Shown: piece by piece, positions 1 to 5,198 of the stretch | Position numbering within the stretch: position 1 is the stretch's first letter | Layout: each line of letters opens with the position of its first letter | Assembly: GCA_029779375.1 (NCBI GenBank) | Contig: JAKPAR010000229.1 | Span: 1 to 5,198, forward strand | Direction: 5' to 3' | DNA: 5,198 nt | Source: Bacillota bacterium | GTDB taxonomy: Bacteria; Bacillota; Clostridia; Tissierellales; Sporanaerobacteraceae | The notes under the pieces: generated by a model | Databases searched by the model: none | The model's input: only the letters and a program-made list of their open reading frames with translations | Told to the model about the DNA's origin: nothing | Translations under genes and position numbers: made by a program

Positions 1-217
1 CACTAAAGACACCTTTGGCTCTTTGATGGTCATAGGAATAACTTCAATGATGTTCATTCATATATGGGAAAATATAGGTATGACCATTGGTCTTATGCCT
101 ATCACAGGAATACCTCTTCCATTTATAAGCTATGGAGGTACTTTCCTTTTAGTAAATATGGTAGGTATAGGTATTGCTTTAAGCGTAGGAATGAGAAAAG
201 AAGGATTGAATTTTTAA
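1..217 (+). CDS. rodA: RodA/FtsW/SpoVE-family peptidoglycan glycosyltransferase, C-terminal fragment (RodA-like)
   Basis: Only the last 71 codons lie in the window, read from base 2; the gene begins upstream. SEDS-family proteins are polytopic membrane enzymes that polymerise lipid II into glycan strands with a partner class B penicillin-binding protein. The fragment shows the end of a membrane helix, then NIGMTIGLMPITGIPLPFIS followed by YGG, the conserved C-terminal SEDS motif, then a final hydrophobic helix and a short basic tail (MRKEGLNF). A GIPLPFISYGG motif with proline and leucine at these places resembles RodA more than FtsW (typically GxTLPFxSYGG), so elongation rather than division is the likelier role. 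SpoVE or another paralogue cannot be excluded without the N-terminus. The stop codon TAA at 215-217 is part of the following terminator stem, so this is the last gene of its transcript. Confidence 0.85.
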   Translation, partial: TKDTFGSLMVIGITSMMFIHIWENIGMTIGLMPITGIPLPFISYGGTFLLVNMVGIGIALSVGMRKEGLNF

Positions 218-241
218 GATGCTAATATAGCATCTTTTTTT
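216..241 (+). terminator. Rho-independent terminator of the rodA-like gene
   Basis: A perfect 9-bp stem, AAGATGCTA (216-224) and TAGCATCTT (228-236), with an ATA loop, runs into an uninterrupted T tract (235-241). The stem begins inside the TAA stop codon. It separates the upstream cell-wall gene from the padR promoter that starts about 10 bases downstream. Confidence 0.9.
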
Positions 242-248
242 ATTTTAG

Positions 249-267
249 TATCTTGCATTGCAAGGTA
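249..267. promoter_or_regulatory. Palindromic candidate operator for the PadR repressor
   Basis: TATCTTGCATTGCAAGGTA is a 19-bp inverted repeat centred on T258, with 8 of 9 half-site positions paired (only T251/G265 breaks symmetry). It fully covers the predicted -35 box, so a dimeric winged-helix repressor bound here would block RNA polymerase. PadR proteins are dimers that usually bind palindromes near or in their own promoters. The assignment to this PadR is an inference from position and symmetry. Confidence 0.65.
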
Positions 268-281
268 GCATAGTATATAAT
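253..281 (+). promoter_or_regulatory. Sigma-A-type promoter of the padR-HAAS-DUF4097 operon
   Basis: The -35 box TTGCAT (253-258; 4 of 6 match to TTGACA) and the perfect -10 box TATAAT (276-281) are separated by exactly 17 bases. Transcription would start near base 288, giving a leader of about 28 bases before the ATG at 316. No other promoter-like pair of this quality was seen between the upstream terminator and the gene. The -35 box lies inside a palindrome (see the operator entry). Confidence 0.75.
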
Positions 282-315
282 ATAGTTAATCTTAGCAGTG
301 AAAAGGAGAAATGCT

Positions 316-636
316 ATGAATATTCAATTTAAAAAAGGAGTTTTAGAACTTTGCGTACTTTCAATGCTGCTAGAAAGAGACTATTATGGCTATGAACTGG
401 TAGAACATATTTCTAAACATATAGATATTTCTGAAGGGACTATATATCCTCTTTTGCGAAGACTTAAAACTGATGGATTTGTAAAAACTTATTTAGAGGA
501 ATCTCAAGAGGGGCCTCCAAGGAAATACTATACTATAACTGAAGAAGGTAAAAAAGCTTGTGATGAATTGATTTTCGAATGGAATCATTTTGTTCAAGGA
601 GTAAATACCATTATAAAGGGGGATAGACATGAATAG
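316..636 (+). CDS. PadR-family transcriptional repressor (short, PadR-s2-like)
   Basis: This 106-residue protein is a PadR winged-helix DNA-binding regulator. The hallmarks are [24 protein letters not shown] (about residues 5-28), the recognition-helix segment [17 protein letters not shown] (40-56) and the wing [13 protein letters not shown] (66-78). A single short C-terminal helix (about 80-100) for dimerisation matches the roughly 110-residue PadR subgroup. The start is placed at ATG 316 because AAAAGGAG (301-308) lies 7 bases before it. An in-frame GTG at 298 would put that ribosome site inside the gene and has no good site of its own. It is first in a three-gene operon and overlaps the next gene by 8 bases, which suggests translational coupling. 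By analogy with characterised PadR proteins it probably represses its own operon and is relieved by a small molecule or stress cue; the inducer is unknown. Confidence 0.93.
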   Translation: MNIQFKKGVLELCVLSMLLERDYYGYELVEHISKHIDISEGTIYPLLRRLKTDGFVKTYLEESQEGPPRKYYTITEEGKKACDELIFEWNHFVQGVNTIIKGDRHE

Positions 637-1198
637 AAAAGAATTTATAGAAACTTTAAGAGCTGATTTAAAGGGCCTACCACAAGAAGAAATAGACGAC
701 ATAATTTATGACTATGAAGAACACTTTCGCATTGGACTATCTCAAGGAAAATTTGAAGAAGATATTGCTAGAGAATTAGGGGATCCAAGGAATATTGCTA
801 AAATGTACAAAGTTTCTTCAAAAATTGATGAAGCCGAAAGCAATCCTTCACCAAAGAATTTACTTAAAGCCATGTTTTCAGCTATGGCTCTCGGAATTTT
901 TAATTTTATTATAGTTTTAGGACCTTTTATTGTCATAATAGCTTTGCTCATTGGAATGTATGGTATCTCTGTAGGATTAGTTGTAGGAGGTATAGGTTCA
1001 ATATTTGGAACAATTCTAATTCCATTCTCCCATTATCATGTGAATTTGGGATTTCTACCAGTCACAGCTGTTTCACTGGGAATAGGATTAACTTGCTTGG
1101 GAGTATTGCTATTTATGGCCAGCCTTTACTTAACTAAGCTACTATATAGAGGTACTGTAAAGTATCTTAAGTGGAACATTGATACTATAAAAAAATAG
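629..1198 (+). CDS. HAAS/DUF1700 domain membrane protein
   Basis: This 189-residue protein has a cytoplasmic helical HAAS-type domain at residues 1-65, recognisable by [18 protein letters not shown], the acidic [14 protein letters not shown] and the signature [12 protein letters not shown] (49-60). A polar linker follows (about 62-78). Then come three or so hydrophobic helices (about 83-109, 111-133 and 143-168) and a basic tail ([13 protein letters not shown]), placing it in the cytoplasmic membrane. DUF1700/HAAS proteins are regularly encoded beside PadR regulators in Bacillota. They are thought to be signalling or regulatory partners, but no biochemical activity is established. The ATG at 629 lies inside the end of padR (8-base overlap) and is preceded by AAAGGGGG (615-622) with a 6-base spacer. 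The family call is firm; any specific function would be speculation. Confidence 0.9.
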   Translation: MNRKEFIETLRADLKGLPQEEIDDIIYDYEEHFRIGLSQGKFEEDIARELGDPRNIAKMYKVSSKIDEAESNPSPKNLLKAMFSAMALGIFNFIIVLGPFIVIIALLIGMYGISVGLVVGGIGSIFGTILIPFSHYHVNLGFLPVTAVSLGIGLTCLGVLLFMASLYLTKLLYRGTVKYLKWNIDTIKK

Positions 1199-1209
1199 GA
1201 GGGGTTTTT

Positions 1210-2352
1210 ATGAATATTAAAAAATTTGTTGCCATTTTGGCAGGGGTAGCTCTTGTAGCTTTTGGCATTGCTTTTCTATCATACAATTTGTCAGAGGGAC
1301 ATATAAGCTATGGCATTAATGGCAATAGAAAAAATTTCAAGGGAATGAATATCAAATCTGATGGTTCTAAAGTTAAGATAGGATTAGATGGTATAAATAT
1401 AGAAGATGAGGATGGAACTAAAGTACAAATAAATCCCGGTGGAATCTATGTAAATGATGGAAATGATGTAGTAGATATTTCACTAAATGGAATTACAGTC
1501 AATGGAGAAGAAGTAGAAGACATAGATGAATATAACGATTCATCTGATACTAAAAATATTGAAAAAGAAAACGTGAATGAAGAAAAAATTGAAGATATGG
1601 TAGGGATCAAAGATATAATTGTTGAGACTACTTTTGTAGATGTAAATTTCATACCTGAAAATCGAGATGATATAAAAATAATATATAGTGGGACTGTCAA
1701 GGCAAATTATATACCTAAATTAAAAACAAAAAAATCTAATGACACTCTTTATATATCTGCCAAAAGAGAAGATAACAAACTACCACAAAATGTGAACTAT
1801 TCAAATTTAAAATTAGATATTCATATTCCTGAAAATTATAAAGAGAATATAAAAATCATCTCCGCTTCTGGTGATGTGAATTTATCCAAAATGAATTTTA
1901 ATGATTTGAATTTAGCTACTGTTTCAGGAGATATAAATTTAAATGATTTGAACCTTAAAAATTTAGTAGTGAGTACAACTTCAGGGGATGTAGATTCTTT
2001 AAATATTTCAGCTGATAAAAATATGTTCAATTCTACTTCTGGTGATATCGAAATTAAAAATCTCATAGGAAGTGTACAAACAAATACTGTTTCAGGGGAT
2101 ATTGAAATTTCCTACAAGAATTTTAACGACAATATCATTGCTGCTACTGTTTCAGGAGATGTAAGTATAGTGTTACCAAAAAAATCAGAATTTCAAATTA
2201 GTGCACAAACTACCTCAGGAGATTTGAAAAGTAATTTTCCTATAACTATTCAAGGAAAGCATAAAAATAGTCTTGAAGGCACCGTTGGTTCTTCCGAAAA
2301 CAAAATAAATATTGGCACAGTTTCAGGTGATGTAAATATATATTCAAAATAA
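1210..2352 (+). CDS. Membrane-anchored DUF4097 beta-repeat protein
   Basis: This 380-residue protein starts MNIKK and has one hydrophobic segment (about residues 6-24) with no lipobox and no clear signal-peptidase site, so it is probably anchored with its bulk outside the cell. Residues 53-100 contain three short repeats of pattern V-x-I-x-x-x-G-I-x-V/I with G-I pairs at 61, 78 and 94. An acidic, polar linker follows (99-130). Residues 133-380 match the DUF4097 ('putative adhesin') family. Eight S-G-D triplets, with S at 220, 239, 258, 277, 295, 315, 336 and 372, are spaced mostly 18-21 residues apart, as expected for a repetitive beta-solenoid; the 36-residue gap holds a degenerate turn (GTVGSS, 357-362). 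AGGAGGGG (1197-1204) overlaps the stop of the preceding gene, 5 bases before the ATG. It is last in the padR operon. Despite the family nickname, adhesion is not demonstrated; an envelope sensing or structural role is inferred from context. Confidence 0.9.
   Translation: MNIKKFVAILAGVALVAFGIAFLSYNLSEGHISYGINGNRKNFKGMNIKSDGSKVKIGLDGINIEDEDGTKVQINPGGIYVNDGNDVVDISLNGITVNGEEVEDIDEYNDSSDTKNIEKENVNEEKIEDMVGIKDIIVETTFVDVNFIPENRDDIKIIYSGTVKANYIPKLKTKKSNDTLYISAKREDNKLPQNVNYSNLKLDIHIPENYKENIKIISASGDVNLSKMNFNDLNLATVSGDINLNDLNLKNLVVSTTSGDVDSLNISADKNMFNSTSGDIEIKNLIGSVQTNTVSGDIEISYKNFNDNIIAATVSGDVSIVLPKKSEFQISAQTTSGDLKSNFPITIQGKHKNSLEGTVGSSENKINIGTVSGDVNIYSK
1858..2340 (+). repeat. Degenerate tandem coding repeat (S-G-D turns)
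   Basis: The 3' half of the DUF4097 gene repeats a codon block that encodes [AVT]-S-G-D-[VIL] about every 57 bases (19 residues). Examples are TCTGGTGATGTG near 1867, TCAGGAGATATA near 1924, TCAGGGGATGTA near 1981 and TCAGGTGATGTA near 2323. Codons vary between copies (TCA/TCT, GGA/GGG/GGT), so the copies are old and held by protein selection rather than recently duplicated. Confidence 0.8.
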
Positions 2353-2381
2353 TACAAATAAGATATATTTAAATATTATAG

Positions 2382-2415
2382 CAAATAAGGGTGATTAAAT
2401 CGCCCTTATTTGTTT
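2382..2415. terminator. Bidirectional terminator between the padR operon and nudC
   Basis: A 13-bp stem is formed by 2382-2394 (CAAATAAGGGTGA) and 2400-2412 (TCGCCCTTATTTG), with a TTAAA loop and one G-T wobble. On the plus strand it is followed by TTTC after a T-rich stem arm. On the minus strand the other arm likewise ends in TTATTTG and then an A/T-rich stretch. It lies 29 bases after the DUF4097 stop and 3 bases after the nudC stop, so it probably ends both convergent transcripts. An extra copy of CAAATAAG at 2355-2362 could pair with the same right arm as an alternative, weaker hairpin. Confidence 0.8.
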
Positions 2416-3246
2416 CTAATGAGTCTCTATAAACCATTTTATAAGTTCTGAGCCTATACTTTTAGATTCTCTGTACATTCCTGGAATTTCATCTTTGCTA
2501 AACCAATCAGCATGTACTATCTCTTTGCCATCTTCAACTATTTGTCCTCCTGAATATTCAGCAGTAAATCCTACCATCATAGAATTTGGAAAAGGCCAAG
2601 GCTGACTTCCAAAGTATTTTATATTGTCTATTTGAATTCCCACTTCTTCAAATACTTCTCTTTTTACACATTGTTCAAAAGTTTCCCCAAGTTCTACAAA
2701 TCCAGCTATAACACTATACATTCCATGAGAAAAATTTTTATTGTGAGCTAATAATAGTTTATCTCCTTTAGTGACGGCTACAATTATAGCAGGAGATGTT
2801 CTAGGCCAAGTAGTATATCCACACTTAGGACAAATAAGAGCTCTTTCAGATAAGCTCTCCTTTCTTTTCATAGGGAATCCACATACTCCACAGTATTTAT
2901 GAGTTTTTTGCCAATTTAACAACAAATAACTTTTAGAAGCTACTAAAAATAGACTTTCATCAAGAACCAACATAAGCGATTTCAAATCCATAAATTGACT
3001 GTCATCTATTGAAGAATCTGTTTTTTTAATCCCTGCTGAAAAGCAATTTTCTCCATTTAATTTTCCCATATATTGAACATTGTCAATTTTAATATTCATA
3101 TTTGCAATATCTTTATATCTGATTATATCAAGATATTTCTTGCCTTTTTTAACCATCATCCTATTCTGGTCAAATAAAAAATACATATCATTTTCATTTG
3201 TAGTTTCTGGTTGTATTGCTGGTTCAAAAGAAATATAATTTTTCAT
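2416..3246 (-). CDS. nudC: NADH pyrophosphatase / NAD-capped RNA hydrolase, Nudix family
   Basis: This 276-residue protein has the full NudC architecture. A variable N-terminal domain (about 1-112) is followed by a zinc ribbon with C119, C122, C139 and C142 (CGVCG...CPKCG) and the linker WPRTSPAIIVAV (147-158). The Nudix box is at 182-204, fitting GX5EX7REUXEEXGU with G182, E188, R196, E197, E200, E201 and G203. The downstream signature SQPWPFPNSMM (214-224) distinguishes NADH pyrophosphatases from other Nudix enzymes. NudC cleaves NAD(H) to NMN(H) and AMP in the cytoplasm and, in characterised bacteria, removes NAD caps from RNA 5' ends. All metal-binding glutamates are present, so it should be active. 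The start has AAGGAGGA at 3252-3259 just upstream. It lies 27 bases after tdk with no terminator between, so the two are probably co-transcribed, ending at the shared hairpin at 2382-2412. Confidence 0.95.
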   Translation of the reverse strand: MKNYISFEPAIQPETTNENDMYFLFDQNRMMVKKGKKYLDIIRYKDIANMNIKIDNVQYMGKLNGENCFSAGIKKTDSSIDDSQFMDLKSLMLVLDESLFLVASKSYLLLNWQKTHKYCGVCGFPMKRKESLSERALICPKCGYTTWPRTSPAIIVAVTKGDKLLLAHNKNFSHGMYSVIAGFVELGETFEQCVKREVFEEVGIQIDNIKYFGSQPWPFPNSMMVGFTAEYSGGQIVEDGKEIVHADWFSKDEIPGMYRESKSIGSELIKWFIETH

Positions 3247-3273
3247 AAAAATCCTCCTTGAGTAAAAGCAAAT

Positions 3274-3852
3274 TTATCTGTTTTTCTTTTTATCTTCTTC
3301 TAAAAAACACTTTCTGCACAAGGGCTCATATTCATTAGAAGCACCTATTTTTATTCTCTCTTCATCTTTTGTCTTTCTATGACTCACCCAAGCATCCGAA
3401 CCACATTTTGCACACACAGCATGATGTTTATATAAATAGTCTGATATAGGCATAAGTTCTTTTATGATTTCAAAAGGTTTCCCTGTATAATCCATATCAA
3501 GTCCAGCCACTACTACAGTACATCCCTTTGCCAAAAATTCATTTATACCTTTAACTATTTTTTCGGTTTTCCCTCCTAAAAATTGTATTTCATCTATGGC
3601 TATAACATCAGGTTCTATTTCATCACAATATTCCTCTATTTCGTCTATGTTTTTTACCAAAATTGCATCCATATAAGTTAAATCATGAGTCACTATTTCA
3701 TTCTTTGCGTATCTACTGTCTACTATGGGTTTAAATGCAAGAGTCTTATATCCTGCAATTTTAAATCTCTTTATATCTTTTTCCAAACTTGAAGTTTTTC
3801 CCGAAAACATAGAGCCCGTATGTATGATTAGTCTTCCTTTGTACTGATGCAA
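3274..3852 (-). CDS. tdk: Thymidine kinase, type II (probable TTG start)
   Basis: This enzyme phosphorylates thymidine to dTMP with ATP in the cytoplasm, a salvage step. Numbered from the TTG at 3852 (192 residues), it has a P-loop GSMFSGKT (13-20), a Walker B with the catalytic glutamate in DEIQF (87-91), the lid segment GLDMDYTGKPF (117-127), and a structural zinc site C147/C150 (CAKCG) with C179/C182 (CRKC). The thymidine-binding lasso precedes the last cysteine pair (IGASNEYEPL). Length and motif order are normal for the type II family. An in-frame ATG at 3870 adds six residues (MKGVRV), but the only good ribosome site, AAGGGGG (3861-3867), lies inside that extension and 8 bases before the TTG, so the TTG start is preferred. 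If the ATG is used the gene spans 3274-3870. It is first in a likely tdk-nudC operon. Confidence 0.93.
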   Translation of the reverse strand: MHQYKGRLIIHTGSMFSGKTSSLEKDIKRFKIAGYKTLAFKPIVDSRYAKNEIVTHDLTYMDAILVKNIDEIEEYCDEIEPDVIAIDEIQFLGGKTEKIVKGINEFLAKGCTVVVAGLDMDYTGKPFEIIKELMPISDYLYKHHAVCAKCGSDAWVSHRKTKDEERIKIGASNEYEPLCRKCFLEEDKKKNR

Positions 3853-3860
3853 AACTCGTA

Positions 3861-3867
3861 CCCCCTT
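3861..3867 (-). promoter_or_regulatory. Ribosome binding site that decides the tdk start
   Basis: Read on the minus strand this is AAGGGGG, followed by 8 bases and then TTG (3852-3850). It overlaps codons 2-4 of the ATG-started reading. Upstream of that ATG only a weak GAAAG is present. The site therefore favours initiation at TTG. Confidence 0.6.
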
Positions 3868-3890
3868 CATTTATATCTTTCACAAATGAT

Positions 3891-3919
3891 ATTATAGCAT
3901 ATTTAAAGATATATTCACA
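3891..3919 (-). promoter_or_regulatory. Probable extended -10 promoter of tdk-nudC
   Basis: On the minus strand a perfect TATAAT (3896-3891) is preceded by TGC, giving an extended -10 element. The -35 position, 17 bases upstream (3919-3914, TGTGAA), matches TTGACA poorly, which an extended -10 can compensate for. Transcription would start near 3884, about 30 bases before the TTG. Confidence 0.55.
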
Positions 3920-3943
3920 TAAAGTCCTTTTGTTGAATATGAT
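3914..3943 (+). promoter_or_regulatory. Probable promoter of the ABC importer operon
   Basis: TTCACA (3914-3919; 5 of 6 to TTGACA), an 18-base spacer and TATGAT (3938-3943; 5 of 6 to TATAAT) make a good sigma-A-type pair. The start would be near 3950, about 30 bases before the ATG. No riboswitch-like fold or TPP-type conserved core was recognised in this short leader. Confidence 0.55.
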
Positions 3944-3979
3944 AAATTAACCCATGTTTTATCTAGAGGAGGAAAGCTT

Positions 3980-4759
3980 ATGGAAGAAAATAAAGTCGTT
4001 GAAATTAAAAATATAAGTATGACCTATCATACTCTTGAAGGAGAAACTGAAGCTATTGAAAATATAGTTCTGGACGTATATAAAGGAGAAATAGTATCTC
4101 TAGTAGGACCTAGTGGATGTGGAAAATCTACACTTCTTTCTATAATAGCAGGACTCATCGAGCCTACAAAAGGAGAAGTTTTCATAAATGGAGAACTAGT
4201 CGATGGGCCATCTAGAAACACAGGATATATGTTTCAAAAAGATCACCTGTTTGAGTGGAGAAATATTCTTCAAAATGTTCTCATTGGTCTTGAAATTCAA
4301 GGAAAAGTAAATGAAGAAAGTTTACAGTATGCAGAAAAACTTCTTAATACTTATGGATTAGGTGATTTTAAATACAATTTCCCAAGGCAACTTTCTGGAG
4401 GCATGAGGCAAAGAGTAGCTCTCATAAGAACCCTTGTCATAAAGCCGGATTTATTGCTATTAGACGAGCCTTTTTCTGCTCTAGACTATCAGACCAGACT
4501 TGCAATAGCTGATGAAATTGGAATTATACTAAAAAAAGAAAAGAAAACTGCAATTATGGTTACTCATGACATATCGGAAGCTATCAGTATGTCTGACAGA
4601 GTTGTAGTCATGTCAAAGAGGCCTGCTACTATAAAAGATATAATTCCCATTGAATTAAGTTTCCCAGATGGAATCAGAACCCCTATGAAATGTAGAGAGG
4701 CACCAGAGTTTAGATACTATTTCAATAAGATATGGAAGGAGTTAGATGTCCATGTATGA
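3980..4759 (+). CDS. ABC importer ATPase, nitrate/sulfonate/taurine (SsuB/TauB-like) family
   Basis: This 259-residue protein is the cytoplasmic ATP-hydrolysing subunit of a type I importer. It has Walker A GPSGCGKST (43-51), Q-loop glutamine Q86 (YMFQKDHLFEWRNI), signature LSGGM (138-142, a common SsuB-family variant of LSGGQ), Walker B LLLLDEP (158-164), D-loop SALD (166-169) and switch histidine H196 (MVTHD). All catalytic elements are intact. The C-terminal tail (about 230-259, RTPMKCREAPEFRYYFNKIW) matches the NitT/TauT-type group, which includes transporters for sulfonates, nitrate, bicarbonate and the thiamine pyrimidine precursor. The substrate cannot be read from the ATPase alone. 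The start has AGAGGAGG (3965-3972) with a 7-base spacer. It is first in an operon with the permease gene, overlapping it by 8 bases; no substrate-binding protein gene is inside the window. Confidence 0.95.
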   Translation: MEENKVVEIKNISMTYHTLEGETEAIENIVLDVYKGEIVSLVGPSGCGKSTLLSIIAGLIEPTKGEVFINGELVDGPSRNTGYMFQKDHLFEWRNILQNVLIGLEIQGKVNEESLQYAEKLLNTYGLGDFKYNFPRQLSGGMRQRVALIRTLVIKPDLLLLDEPFSALDYQTRLAIADEIGIILKKEKKTAIMVTHDISEAISMSDRVVVMSKRPATIKDIIPIELSFPDGIRTPMKCREAPEFRYYFNKIWKELDVHV

Positions 4760-5198
4760 CAAAATTTCCAAAGAGCATGAAGAATATTTAAAAAAAATAA
4801 AAAAGAGAAAAAAAGCTATACTTATCACTCAAATACTCATTTTAGTCATATGCCTAGGCCAATGGGAAATATCAGCAAGACTTGGATGGATAGATACTTT
4901 TTTGACTAGTCATCCCTCAAGAATATGGAATTTGTTTATCAATTACACTAAAAATGGTGACTTATTTTATCATGTAGGCATATCAGTTCTTGAAACTGTA
5001 ATTGGTTTCTTGGCTGGAACAATTTTAGGCGTACTAATAGCTATACTTCTCTGGTGGTCAGATTTTTGGGCAAAAGTATTAGATCCATATTTAGTAGTTT
5101 TAAATAGTCTTCCTAAAACAGCTCTTGCCCCTATAATTATATTATGGGTAGGTGCAGGATATAGTGGAATCATCGTGACAGCTATTACAGTATCCATA
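4752..5198 (+). CDS. ABC importer permease, SsuC/TauC-like, 5' part
   Basis: An open frame of 149 codons from ATG 4752 runs off the window end. The protein begins with a strongly basic cytoplasmic stretch (KKIKKRKK, 14-21), then membrane helix 1 (about 22-38). It continues with the family-typical QWEISARLGWIDTFLTSHPS (37-56, followed by RIW), helix 2 (about 77-101) and then LNSLPKTALAPIIILWVGAG (117-136) with the next helix. This is the standard N-terminal half of the binding-protein-dependent permeases that pair with SsuB/TauB-like ATPases; the coupling EAA loop would lie just beyond the end. The ATG overlaps the ATPase stop in ATGTATGA (4752-4759), and AAGGAG (4736-4741) lies 10 bases upstream, so translation is probably coupled. 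The substrate is unknown. Confidence 0.92.
   Translation, partial: MYDKISKEHEEYLKKIKKRKKAILITQILILVICLGQWEISARLGWIDTFLTSHPSRIWNLFINYTKNGDLFYHVGISVLETVIGFLAGTILGVLIAILLWWSDFWAKVLDPYLVVLNSLPKTALAPIIILWVGAGYSGIIVTAITVSI

Noticed and set aside
298..315. GTG at 298 as the padR start, adding MKRRNA
   Set aside because: It places the strong AAAAGGAG site inside the gene and has no ribosome site of its own; family members begin close to the FKKGVLE segment.
493..951. Minus-strand open frames at 493-702 and 742-951
   Set aside because: They lie wholly opposite padR and the HAAS gene, which have clear family matches and ribosome sites; no independent support.
1446..2066. Minus-strand open frames opposite the DUF4097 gene (1446-1700 and 1836-2066)
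   Set aside because: They are serine- and phenylalanine-rich mirror images of the repeat gene, with no ribosome sites and no family resemblance.
3871..3979. Riboswitch (for example TPP) ahead of the ABC operon
   Set aside because: The leader after the predicted start is only about 30 bases, and no conserved riboswitch core or terminator hairpin is visible.
4027..4221. Minus-strand open frame opposite the ABC ATPase
   Set aside because: It is the antisense of the Walker A region and has no coding features.
4970..5197. Minus-strand open frame opposite the permease
   Set aside because: The plus strand carries a clear permease frame with ribosome site and overlapping start; the minus frame resembles nothing.
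1..5198. Mobile element, CRISPR array or tRNA/rRNA gene
   Set aside because: No terminal inverted repeats, transposase motifs, regularly spaced identical DNA repeats or RNA-gene consensus segments were found; the only regular repeat is protein-coding.

Overview
This is low-GC DNA, strongly A/T-biased at third codon positions, with AGGAGG-type ribosome sites, short intergenic gaps and compact A/T-rich promoters. Together with the protein types (clostridial-style RodA tail, type II thymidine kinase, PadR/HAAS/DUF4097 cluster) it suggests a chromosomal segment of an anaerobic Bacillota bacterium of the Clostridia/Tissierellia kind. That placement is inferred from style and family resemblance, not from a marker gene. 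No phage, IS, CRISPR, tRNA or rRNA signal was seen.

Layout. (1) Bases 1-217 hold the C-terminal end of a RodA/FtsW-type peptidoglycan glycosyltransferase, closed by a hairpin terminator that overlaps its stop codon. (2) Bases 249-2412 are a self-contained transcription unit. It has a sigma-A-like promoter with a 19-bp near-perfect palindrome over the -35 box, then a small PadR repressor, a HAAS/DUF1700 membrane protein and a DUF4097 beta-repeat protein anchored by an N-terminal membrane segment. It ends at a strong hairpin. (3) On the minus strand, converging on the same hairpin, are thymidine kinase (tdk, probably starting at a TTG) and NADH pyrophosphatase (nudC), apparently one operon. (4) A divergent promoter region of about 130 bp separates tdk from a plus-strand ABC importer operon of the nitrate/sulfonate/taurine/thiamine-precursor type. 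Its ATPase is complete, and its permease overlaps the ATPase by 8 bases and runs off the window end.

How the genes work together. The PadR unit is the only possible 'system' here. A ligand- or stress-responsive repressor probably controls its own operon, and the other two products are a membrane HAAS protein and an extracytoplasmic beta-repeat protein. This gene combination recurs in Bacillota and is plausibly linked to envelope homeostasis, but its biochemical function is not established. tdk and nudC both act on nucleotides (thymidine salvage; NAD(H) and NAD-capped RNA cleavage), so their pairing makes loose metabolic sense. The substrate of the ABC importer cannot be told from the window.
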